From: Pomacea canaliculata
Taxonomy: Eukaryota; Mollusca; Gastropoda; Architaenioglossa; Ampullariidae
Assembly (NCBI RefSeq): GCF_003073045.1
Contig: NC_037592.1
Location: 40,233,760-40,297,759, forward strand
Length of the DNA: 64,000 nt
Reading direction: 5' to 3'
This document shows positions 51,201 to 61,200 of the stretch, in pieces (position 1 is the stretch's first letter; every line of letters begins with the position of its first letter). The notes under the pieces are model-generated. The model was not told the origin of the DNA, did no database searches, and saw only the letters and a list, made by a program, of their open reading frames with translations. A program made the position numbers and the translations under genes.

Positions 51201-54200
51201 AAGCAGTTTGTTTAGTGCCATGCACAAACCAGAAAAACAGTTGTTTTATTCACTGCACATTGCAGTGGCCCTTGTATGTTTTCACTGACTTTCATACCCA
51301 CAATATTATATTGGGATTTTCTGACTGAATATTTATCCAAAATCAGGATCGACAGCATAGTTCAGTTTGCTGTCAGCACAAAGTTCTGTCTTCATATTGC
51401 TTTCAACCAAAACTTTAACATGTCAAGTGTTTAGGCATTTGACATCAGTAAAGCAGATAATGTTAACTTTTCTTCTGCAGTAATTTGGCATTGCAATAGT
51501 TTATAACGCAGTAATGATCTAATTCACCCATCTCTTTACATTCACATGTCTCTGTAAAGGCAACTTAGTGGCGAACATACTGAACACTGCTCCCACGGAT
51601 GAGTTTATACTGCACATGCATGAATAATGAACAAAATACCTTCATGCACATGTAATAATACTATGACTTATAAAAATTTAGTTATTAGCATTTGTTTATC
51701 CTTGCATTTGAATAGTTTTTATGAGCACAGTTTCTGTATTTGTGTATTTGTCTTATTTATTTTTAGCAGTGACAAGATTTTGGACATATTTGCAGGTTGT
51801 GAAAGTTGAGCGACTGGAAAATCCCTTTCTCTGGGACCAGTACAAGCATCGTCGTGAAATACTTTATCTTAGTCATGGCTGTTCCAACGTCCAGCCAATA
51901 GAGAAATTGCCTGGCTCACAAAGTCCTGTACTGACAACAGCAAATTTGACAAGAGGAAGTCCCCTCCGCCGACAAATTTATCCAGCTGAGGTGAGAAGGA
52001 ATGATGGTACCTGTTATGTGTGAGACATCCCATTTAACTGAAAATATTCACATAATATCTCCATGCTCAAGTAGGTTTTGCTGTTCAGAGGTTGTATCAT
52101 TGTACCCTACCCTAGCTAACATAAAATGGCCCCTATGTTTTGTGGGCAATCTTGAGAAAGATAAAGGCTAAGGAACTAGACCCCTACAGAAAATTGTGAT
52201 CCTAACACGGCATCAGTGGACGAAGACTTTTTGCGGCCTGGACAACCTATCCAGCGGTTGCGGTTGTGGTTCATTTGGAAAGGGAGATGGGCGCCACCTC
52301 ATGTGTAAACCTAGAGACAGGATCATGGATATTCACTGCAGATACCAGATAGGAACACAGCAAAACAGATCTTTAACCATTGAATTCTAACAGAGAAACA
52401 TATTCAGCATCAGCAGGACAAGCATCACAACTTCATAGACTTCAAAAAGACTTTTGCAGAGTCTGGCATGAGGGGATATAACGTGATGCAAAAAAGTAAT
52501 ATTGAAGATGATCTACTTCAAGTCATCAAAGTGCTGTTTAAAAGACACCGAGCACAGTACTGTTGTACGACCAAATGGGAGCTAAATTTCTTTCAAGAAA
52601 CAGTAGATATCCATCAGGGAAGCCCCCATCACCTATTCATCTTTTTGGAGAATATCAATCGTGAACCTCTACCCCTCACCCCCGCTCCCACTTTGACTAC
52701 CAAACTTTCACTTCCAACAGAACTTTTTGCAGATGACATCAGTCTGAAGGCATGCAATGACAAAACCCTAAGACATTACCAATAGACAGTTTGAACACAT
52801 ATGGAATGAAGACCAGAACTTACACAAATAATGTCATATCATTAGCAATCATGAAAGAGATATTTTCATGAATGGTGTACAGCTGAATGAGGGAAACAGC
52901 TTCAAGTACTTGGGAGTCACCCTCTATAAAGATGTCAGCTCCACAACAAATATCTGCATCATGGTTGTGACAGCAACAGCGACAATGGCTAGGCTGGACA
53001 GCAGAAATGGCTAGGCTGGACAGGGTCTGGTACAGCCATAGCATCCTGTTAACCTGCATTACGAAAGGGAAACATGGACTCTGCTCACTGATTGATGGCG
53101 AGAATCCAGGCATTCAAGAACAAGTTCTTGAGGAGGCTGCTTTGGATCTTGTACAGGAAACTTAAGACCAATGACTTTGTTTGAAAACATTGTCACCTCA
53201 CTCCTAGGACACCAGGAACCCTTCTTGCTATAGTTAAGTGTCGTAAGCTGGTCTGGTTTAGCCATATTAATCAGCATGGCTTACAAACATGAAATAGTGA
53301 ACAGGTTATCTTGTACAGGACCTGCTCACTGTTACCCAAAGCAAGTGTGAGTGCTAGCTGCATGTGCTCCCCACAGTGGCCAGTCCTAGTCAAAGGACGA
53401 ATGAATGAATGTTACATCAGTATTCTAAGCATGTTACCAGTTTACTTTGAGTTAAGCAGCATATTTTGCGGCTAACTATAGGTTAATCTTTAAGCAGCCT
53501 TGAAGCACTGAAGTATGTTTGTGTGTGTGTGTGTGCGTATTAATTTGCATATGAACTGACTGCCATTTCACTGCTAATTTATGTTTAAATGAGAAGCTGG
53601 ATTTAGTTCATTACAAGATAGTTATTCATTAAGCATTTTCACAAGGTACAAACCTTTGAACATGTGGTTCTCATGGACTTTGAAAGAGATCTAGATCCCC
53701 TTTCCCACTGTGTTACAAATGTTGGCTTGTGGATGGGGCATTAGCATGATCAAGGCTCTTAAAACAAAAATGCATAGTTAGATCCTCCAACTGTGGTTTT
53801 CTAAAAGCAAAATGAACAGTTCACAACACATTTATGTAATAAAATGCACATATATAATAACATGTGTGGGTTCTACTAACTTCCTGGTAGCTTTGTGCTT
53901 GATTTCATATTTACTTGAGTTGACCTTAAATGGTTTTCACAAGTTATTTCTGACTTGTTTAAATAGTTTTAAATTGAAATATGATTTCAGGTTAATGAAC
54001 ACTACCTTTTCCATGGAACCAAAAAGGAATACATAAATAATATAGTTGCCACTGGACTGGACAGTCGCATTGCCAATGAGAAAGCCATGCTCGGTCAGGG
54101 CATCTATGCTGCCGAGAGTCCCACCAAAGCAGATCAGTACACAGGTAAATACACAACTTTTATTTCTGTTTAATATTCAGAAATAGAATCTTGTGTACAT

Positions 54201-54729
54201 GAGGTATTGATGATGGGCAGCAGAAGTTGTCTATTTAATTTTTTAGCTTTGCTGCATTGGTAATATGGGTGCCCATGATTGAACAAGTTAGACAAAAGTA
54301 GAAAAAAAGAAGTGATTGTATGGTTGTTGCTGTTCTAGAAATGGTATTAGAAAGGGTAAGAATTTTATTTAGTTAACTGCTAAGATATAACTTCTCATTA
54401 TTGCTTTGAGAAAACTGTTTGATTGAAAAAAATAGAAGACTTAAAACTACTTACAATTTTGCAGATGATAAGCGTCAGAGAACCTCTGGGCACAAAACAA
54501 TGATTTTGATGAGAGTGCTTCTGGGGGAACCTTTCATCAATACTAATGCTAACCCTGTCAAGTTCAAGCGTCCACCATGCAGGAGCTGTCTCAAGGACAT
54601 CTGCACTTGCATAATCCATCTCATTTTGATTCAGTTATTGACAGTGCTGGCAGGAATTTCCGCGAGTTTGTTATTTATGAATTTAATATGTGTTACCCTG
54701 AATTTTTCATTACATACCAAAGATTATGA
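36270..54729 (+). CDS. PARP10/PARP14-like macro-domain ADP-ribosyltransferase
   Basis: Nineteen exons are traced: 36270-36317, 37027-37168, 37705-37937, 38553-39823, 40601-40816, 41414-41601, 42228-42478, 42810-42951, 43641-43824, 43994-44089, 44506-44727, 46115-46291, 46770-47004, 47306-47539, 48941-49107, 50044-50219, 51796-51990, 53991-54144 and 54465-54729, about 1,530 codons. The order is two RRM-like domains, an Arg/Gly-rich disordered region, a Glu/Lys coiled coil, a KH-like region, one macro domain, an acidic linker and a C-terminal PARP domain. Such enzymes attach ADP-ribose to proteins or nucleic acids, often in antiviral and stress responses. About ten one-base frame changes interrupt it, mostly in short homopolymers; no lone nonsense codon was seen. 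The junction of exons 6 and 7 is uncertain. Decaying gene or assembly error remains open. Confidence 0.9.
37027..37937 (+). other. RRM-like domains of the PARP (exons 2 and 3)
   Basis: Exon 1 plus exon 2 read KGLPQCSSDLITNYIE, then GVIFCGGITHTAIVTF, an RRM-like fold of the PARP10/14 N-terminus. Exon 3 repeats the pattern with ILVWEVPSNLTSDNLMYYFE, then, after a one-base frame change at CCC 37848-37850, GEVEKCDVNHDNGFAVIKF. Exon 3 joins exon 2 in phase at ATAG|AATATG (37704/37705). Confidence 0.75.
43770..46843 (+). other. Single macro domain of the PARP, with Q-rich insertion
   Basis: The domain runs over exons 9-13: TQLTIKSGDITLETVDALVS, AVGGAILKKCP, a glutamine/alanine-rich insert (QLQQLLQQQSHQ, PAAAADVQ), FILHAVIDKA, SIAFPPIGAGRKFKFPEDTV and NVNIVVYDRSMAKKF. 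It has the strand-helix order of macro domains, including FPPIGAG in the second ligand loop. The usual Asn-Ala-Ala-Asn after VDA(I/L)V is replaced by SVVGAD, so classic ADP-ribose hydrolysis is unlikely; binding may persist. Confidence 0.8.
45494..45715 (+). repeat. tRNA-derived SINE with pyrimidine/CA-rich tail
   Basis: A-box-like GGCACAATGGTTAAAGC and B-box-like GGGTTCAGCTT are followed by a body with TTGGGCCATGCTGTTC, TTGCCATGATATAGCC and TAGTAAAACACCAAATTCCC. This differs from the family in TERF2IP. It is in the PARP intron between exons 11 and 12; CA- and CT-rich simple repeats continue to about 45820. Confidence 0.6.
47930..48515 (+). mobile_element. LINE 3' fragment with tetranucleotide tail
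   Basis: A frame in the plus strand ends with FTLRSSQQNLYSL, SLAALWNCLPEHVKTVSNIN, TFNNFLEDSKTL and a stop, the C-terminal signature of a CR1/L2-like LINE polymerase; upstream pieces such as IRPVLEH and TLWSPTLKR are broken by several lesions. A (TACC/TATC)n run at about 48475-48515 follows, as a 3' tail would. It sits in the PARP intron between exons 14 and 15, same strand. Confidence 0.65.
49060..54729 (+). other. PARP catalytic domain with H-Y-E triad
   Basis: Exons 15-19 give FPTYWK, AVEQLIKATW, FVGHGKDGLGLNHTNIQ, VVKVERLENPFLWDQY, HYLFHGTKKEYINN, GQGIYAAESPTKADQYT, GHKTMILMRVLLGEPF, FKRPPCRSCLKDICTC, then FREFVIYEFNMCYPEFFITY before the stop. The NAD-binding histidine (FHG), tyrosine (IYAAES) and catalytic glutamate (REFVIY, equivalent to NEYIVY of PARP1 and AEYVIY of tankyrase) are all present. 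A cysteine cluster C-x2-C-x4-C-x-C precedes a frame change near 54610. Confidence 0.88.
52380..53412 (+). mobile_element. LINE reverse transcriptase fragment (RTE-type)
   Basis: The plus strand carries KHHNFIDFKKTFAESG, IEDDLLQVIKVLFKR, HQGSP, the catalytic ELFADDISL, SFKYLGVTLYKD and MARLDRVW-like and ETWTL-like pieces, then LVWFSHI-type sequence. These follow the order of an RTE-like non-LTR polymerase, with several frame changes. It lies in the PARP intron between exons 17 and 18. Confidence 0.72.
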
Positions 54730-54866
54730 GGAAGCAAGCAAGGATGAAAATTTCATTATGTAACACTGTAATCATTATGTAGCAAGATGCAGCTTTAGTA
54801 TTACTCATGACAGGGTTCAATCGTGATGTTTGCAAATGATATCAGGGCAAAACAAAGTGAAAAACA

Positions 54867-54895
54867 AATAAATGCGTGTAAGGAATGTAAATAAA
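54867..54895 (+). terminator. PARP polyadenylation signal candidates
   Basis: AATAAA occurs at 54867-54872 and 54890-54895, about 140-165 bases after the PARP stop; another lies at 55959-55964. Confidence 0.45.
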
Positions 54896-57483
54896 ACATT
54901 TCTAGATCATGATCATTCCTGAAAATGTGACTATTAATGTGCAGTAAAATATATCATTTTTAAGAAAAAAAATCTTTTAAATCTGTCATAGCCTGCTATC
55001 CTGATCTGTAGTTTTTTTAAACGTTGTTGACCTCTCCAGGCACACGCACACTTTTAAATTCTGAACTAATGTTGAATTGCTCTTATTTAATTCATTTCTC
55101 ATTACTTTAGCTCATCATAATTTGTAAAATTATGCTTAAGGGCTAATTTCAAACTGTTTCTGGGAGCAGGGGGTTACAGTTTTTTTAATTAGTTTTTTAA
55201 CTGTTCAAATTTTTCCAAGGTAACAGAGGCAGGTACATATAGATATGCAGGAAAAATTGCAGAGCAGTGACAGTATACAATAACTTTCATTGTTTAATGT
55301 GTTAATTATGTTTGCTTTGCGGTGATTCTTTTGAAAAGAAGTAATAGGAGCTGAGAAGATGCTATCGACGTCTTACACTGCATGAAAACTTTTGTTAAAA
55401 GTGAACTTGACTAGTAGGTTTATTTGTGATGCTAGTGGGTGTACAGCTCATTTGATGCAACAATAATCTGTTCTCTTGTTATGGATGCAGCAGTTGTCAT
55501 GTACATATTGATAAAAAATTATTCATTTGAATGAAATGTGTTTGCATATGTGAGTGTAGGACTTACTATTTTTAGTTATGGAAAATTTAGTCAGATATGT
55601 CATGACATATGCTCTTGAAACAAAAATGGTATTACTGAAGATGTTTGCAAAATTATGTCTAACAATCTTATTCTGATCTGCTCACTAATGCTCATGCACT
55701 GGTGCATTTAAGTGCAAAACGATTATGACTTATTAATAATGTGTCATACATGCTCAAACATGGACTGTCTTGTACTATATCACTTTAAATGCATTGTACA
55801 ACATGGATGATCAATGCCTCGCCCATTAATATCTCAATGCAAGCCATTAGTTCCTGCAATACAGTGACTTTCTGCTGATGAAAGTTTACATCATTCAGCG
55901 TCTAAAACATTTTTATAGCTGGTTTACTGTGTTATGCATGTAAACGATATTTTGAAATAATAAAGACAATATTGTAAAATTATATCATATTTACTTATTT
56001 TGGTGCATTTTAATAATTGCTGCTTAGCTGATATTTATAAAAACTAGAATTGCTTGGTCACATTGTGTTGTTCATGTTTCTAAACTCTCTGGCTTTATTT
56101 TCCAAGCTTGATTATCCTGGTTCTTATTTTCTTAATGGTATTAACAGTGTCTTATAGTAATGAACCATCCCCTTCTCATGCTGAACTTTGCTTGAGCTTT
56201 TATTTGTCATAATCATGACTTTGTTTGACAGATTCAGCTTTCAGTATCTTGATAAGACCCTCAGCGCAGAGGACAAGTGAGATGCTGTTCATATCTGAAG
56301 AAAGTCCTTTCAGAGAGACCTATTGACCACAAAGCACAGTATTACACAATGACCGTTCATTGAAGGAGAAACATACATTAAAAACAAACATCTGTTCAAC
56401 CATCAACATATCTTCCCATATAAAGTGAGTTCATCCAGCATTCGGCTCAAGCAACACAAACTGTTCATCAAGGCAAAACAACTTTTAAAAGTGATTTACA
56501 GTTAGTAGTAACCATATACTTGCTGCTTCTGCAACTGATGTGAAAAGACCAGAATTAATGCTCTAATTATGATCATGCTCAATTTAATCCCTTTTTTAAA
56601 CATTAGAGGCGATTCATGATGCTTATTTCTTTTTCATTTCGATTATTCCACTGGTGTGACCGCTCATCTGCTTTTCTGCTTCTTATCCTTTTCTGCTCAG
56701 CGTCTTCTGTACCCGGTCCTCCCACCCACCTTCTATCATGGTCGTCTTCTCTGAACGGGAAGTCGTGTTTTAACTCACATTATCAGGATCTAACCAGCGA
56801 CGATAGAGATATCCACTTTGTGTACATGAATAGATAACAGTTTTTTTTTTTAATACATCACACACACATTCGCACATGTATTACACTCACATGCGTGCGC
56901 ACTCGCATGAAAACACACATACTGTCGGATTTTCGACAAGACTTTCTTGTTCTTGATTTCAGTGGTTGATGTGGATAAAGTGTGTTGTGGGTTGTTGCCG
57001 CTGCCACTTCATTTCTATATATTTACTCCTGAGAACTGCACACATTTTAGTGAAGAACGTTTACAAATACAGTGTCAGTCCCTAAAGATTTGATTGCCTT
57101 GCAAACTCTCAGCCTTCAATACCATGCAGGCTGTACAAGGCGACAACAGTTGTCGTGAATACCTGACTAGTATTCATTCTTCCGACTTTCTGTAAAACCT
57201 CTCGCATTGTCCGTTTGCTAGAAAAAGTTGATGGGCTCATTTATGCATGGGGAAACATTCTGGTGAATGTGTTAGCGATTACAATCATCACACATGCAAG
57301 CCAACAACTTTGTGTAGATAAGATGAGCGAGTGTTGGCCACAACATCTCCCTGCTGTACCAGGCTACCTCCGAGATAAACTTATCTTCAATGCAGCACAT
57401 CTACACCTGATTTCACTAACCACTCGTGTACTATGCTCACCCTTGGAGAAGACTAAGAGATCTGACCTGACTACAATGCAACC
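54896..57483. other. Intergenic DNA between PARP and the lectin gene
   Basis: This stretch is AT-rich to about 56.3 kb, then more balanced in composition. I see no supported exon. A hydrophobic frame at 56616-56837 (SSAFLLLILFCSASS) resembles a signal peptide but has no good donor in the right place. Confidence 0.4.
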
Positions 57484-57540
57484 ATGAAAGGACTTTCTGT
57501 ACAAGCTTGTTGAAGGTGTGCCTTTTGATCTACCTTGCAG
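57484..57540 (+). CDS. Candidate signal-peptide exon of the lectin gene
   Basis: A donor CAG|GTAAGA at 57540/57541 ends a frame reading LLKVCLLIYLA, a hydrophobic core that leaves one G, exactly the phase needed by the first lectin exon. An ATG in good context at 57484 opens MKGLSVQA in a neighbouring frame, so the two parts do not connect without a one-base change. It could be an assembly indel, or the real start may lie elsewhere. Confidence 0.33.
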
Positions 57541-58298
57541 GTAAGAAGTCAGAATACTTTTATAACTAAAAGTAACAAAGTAGGGAGTAAAAAGGAGAAT
57601 AGTTGCTTGAATCGTGGCTCAAAATGTCTGAATTACGCCCCTTTCTAATTAGTGAGATGTGATTAAACAATTCATCTCTGGTAGTCGTTATCTAAAATGA
57701 GCTTTCATTATTTCTAGCTCTCATTTTCGATAAATTTAGATGAAGTGTTGTATATCGCGATAAACAAGTTTATCCTGTGTAAACACACCTATATATTCCT
57801 TCAAAAAAGTTTCTCTGACAATGTAAACATTGTGTAAACACTGAGGTCTTTATGTAAATTCTCGGAGGTCTTCTATACATTATGACTTTCAATTCTTCCG
57901 TAAAACAATGATGGTTTGATTTCCGCTGTAGGTCATTATCATAGGTGAAAGGGTTAAAGTAAAGACAGAAGTGGTTAGAGTAAAGGTATAAGTGGTTCCC
58001 CGTGTCCAAGATACGATGTACGGAATGCAGCGCCGACTCCTGTCTTTCCACGCCTTTCTCTAACACCTCGGGTACCTATACCCGCCGAGTGTTCAGTGGG
58101 TTGGGTCTCAGATCAGCGACCCTCTGCTCTATAGTCGGGTCCACTCACCATAGGTTACTGAGCATGTACCCGGTCAACGAAGCACGAGTTCAGATTCTAA
58201 AAAGGTTATCGTATCAGTAGCCATCGACTGATTTTACTGATGATCGATGATCTACAGTAACTGCAACTTATTCTCTTCTTTGTCCACTACAACCACAG

Positions 58299-61200
58299 GG
58301 CCAGGCGCAGCAGGCAGCTGCCCTGCAGGATGGATGTCTGGAAGCACCAAGTGCTATCTGATACAGACCGATGCCACAGACCACTCCACTGCTGTTACAC
58401 AGTGTAACATGTACAATGCCACCCTGGTGTCTATATCTTCACGTGCAGAATGGGTGAGGCTGCTATAGCGGGGGATGTAGAAGGCACTTTCTTGATTTAC
58501 TGGAATATTTTCGTCGATAACGAATGACCTTTACGAGGCCAACCTCTGAGGGCACTGCCGTGTGGCGGACAATTTAATGTGTACGATATCACCTTTAAAA
58601 AACACACCTGCTAATCTGTGCAACGACCGGTGCAAGCTCCCTTTGATTTCTTGCTCGCGTTCATGTGTGATAACGGCCATAACCGATGTTTGAGTTTAAA
58701 CGTGTAAGCAGTTGTTTGAGGGTGATGTAGACATAGAGGACAGAACAAGAAATTGAAAGAAAAGAATGCAGAAGAGAAGAAGGCAAAATATTTTGTTTGA
58801 CGTGTGCTGGATGGTAATAGTCGGGTAGATATGACGTGTTCTCGATGGTAATAGGTAGATTTCCTGAAAGAGATTAACGATGCATGAATTAACCCTTGGG
58901 AATGTCTACTTTCTCTATTCTCTTTCTCTCATACTCGACTGTTCATGATAGAAGCGACAAAGCCATGACTGTTTGCTATATCATCACTGTGATAAACATG
59001 CCAATACACAGTTTTGACTCGACAAATCTTTGCTATCAGAATGATTAAAAAAAATTATTTACAGCTAAATTTGAAACGACATTTTCTGAAGTCTTAAAAC
59101 ACTTGTTGTAACACAGAACTACCTTCTGAGCCTGCTACAGCCAGGTGACAACGGACAGTACTGGTTGGGTCTGCAGCGCTCGGACAGCGGTGTGTACACC
59201 TGGGTCAACGGACATGTGTACAACAAGTCAAACATGTAAGATTTGTCTTTCCACACATAAAATACTTTGAACGATTCGTGCTGTTGATTAACAGTGCAGA
59301 ACTCATGAATATATATATTTTTTAAATTTTCGTCCATCCGCTCCATTCGTGATGGCTGTCATCTGTTTGTTGCCGCTTGTTTCTTTGTTGTCTTGTTGAC
59401 TGTCGGTTTGTTTGTGCACAGCGAACTGAGCTCGGATCCACCCTACAAAATTCTCTCTACCACTTCTCTATTATTCTTAGTAGTGGTAAGCTTCGAGTAG
59501 TGGTCACGTGTTCTTTGAATAACAAATTATGTAAGAATCTGAGTATTTACTGTCGCCATCATACATCAGTGTAGAATCAACGACATAATGTTGTTGTTGT
59601 CGTTCGTCCTGGTCTTGTGTAGAGCCTGGCTGGCGAACACAGAGGGCTATGGCTACCAGAAAGGGACATCAGACTGCGCCATCTTGAACGTCACCGCGGG
59701 ATCGAAGCCGTCAGCTGGCTACGTCACTTACCGAGCATGCGCAGAGAAGCACGTGACTGTCTGTCAACGACCTTCTGACCTCCGTGAGCTGTTTGTAGCG
59801 TTTGCTCTTACAGTGAAGTGAGAAAGGATTTGCACTACATGCGTCTAGAATTGTATGGATTAATTTATTTTAAATTATAAAGTCACAGTTTGATGTGCAT
59901 TTGGTGACTAAAAGTTCAGTGAGATATGCTAGTCACGTGTCAAAATGTCTTCACTCCTGCTCACATACAAGATGTAGAAGCTTACAGCAGGCATGGCATC
60001 AAGATACATCTCACTACTTTCACTTTTGTTTACTTGCAAAATGGAAAAAAACAACACAACCATACCTCATTACTGCAGTCACTTTAATGTACATGGTAAG
60101 TATAAATACAACAGGGTGGCCTAAACATGCCTCGCCATTGCTTTCACTGTTGTGTACACACCAAGCTGACGGGTGTGATACCCAAACATCCACCACACCC
60201 GGTTTTAATTCAGAGCAATATCGCAATGATGCGAGCAGCAGGGTGACAGTCTCTGTATTCGCACTCCAGCTTATGTCAGTCTGTGTGACATGGATGACGG
60301 GTGGACGGACGTGGGCAACGCCTGCTACAAGACGTGGACAGCCGCCGTGACGTGGTATGACGCCGAGGCCGAGTGTCAGCGGCAAGCCAGTCACCTCTTC
60401 GTCCCGACCTCTGACCACGACGACACCTTGGGTCAACTGAAAGTTGCGGTGCCAGCATGGATTGGCCTGTCGGACACGGTGAGAAGAACACTTCATTGTC
60501 CAGTTAGCCGCGCTCCTGAAAATAGTCCCGTAACTTTCTGGTGGTTCGGAAAGTATCATCCTTGGTCATTGACCTTAAGATCCATTATTTTAAATGTGTC
60601 GTGATAATACACCCATCATCTTTTGGGGAACAAGTTGTTAGAGACTGCACTTTCATCTTGGCCACATTTTCTTTTCAGAGAGAGAGAGAGTGGGGCGGCG
60701 GTGTCCATCTCTCTCTCTCTCTGCCTTTACTTCGTCATTCCTCTAAGGAGTCAGGTCATGAATTTCATTTAAAGCAGGATTAGCCCGGAGAAGTACTGCG
60801 CCACACGGGTATCGAACCGACTAGCGCGCAGTCTTCCATCGTCGGAACTCCAATTGTTCAGCTGTTCATGTCCTCTGTCGTGCCTCTATAATTGTAATGG
60901 TATTCAAAAACAATTGATGTAAAAGATATTAATTGTCAAAAATGTGTTGCTCCTAACGTCTTACTGTATTGTGTTGGCAGGTCGAGAAGGGTGTACTTAC
61001 TACAGTGACCGGCGGGCGGCCATTACAGTCGTGGGCTGAAGGCCATGACGGTCTCGTGTGAGTAAACACGTTAACAACAGAATAGTAAACAAATAAATAA
61101 GTAATTTATCTTCTAAATAAAAATATCAGTAACAATGAATGATATGTATGATAACAGTATTCCTGGACAGACCTGCTTCACGGCGACAGTCACTGCGGCA

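Noticed and set aside
56616-56837. Hydrophobic frame that could be the lectin signal peptide
   Set aside because: No donor in a suitable position and phase; the candidate ending at 57540 fits the first lectin exon better.
60020-60559. 179-residue minus-strand open frame
   Set aside because: Antisense shadow of the GC-richer CTLD2 exon on the plus strand.
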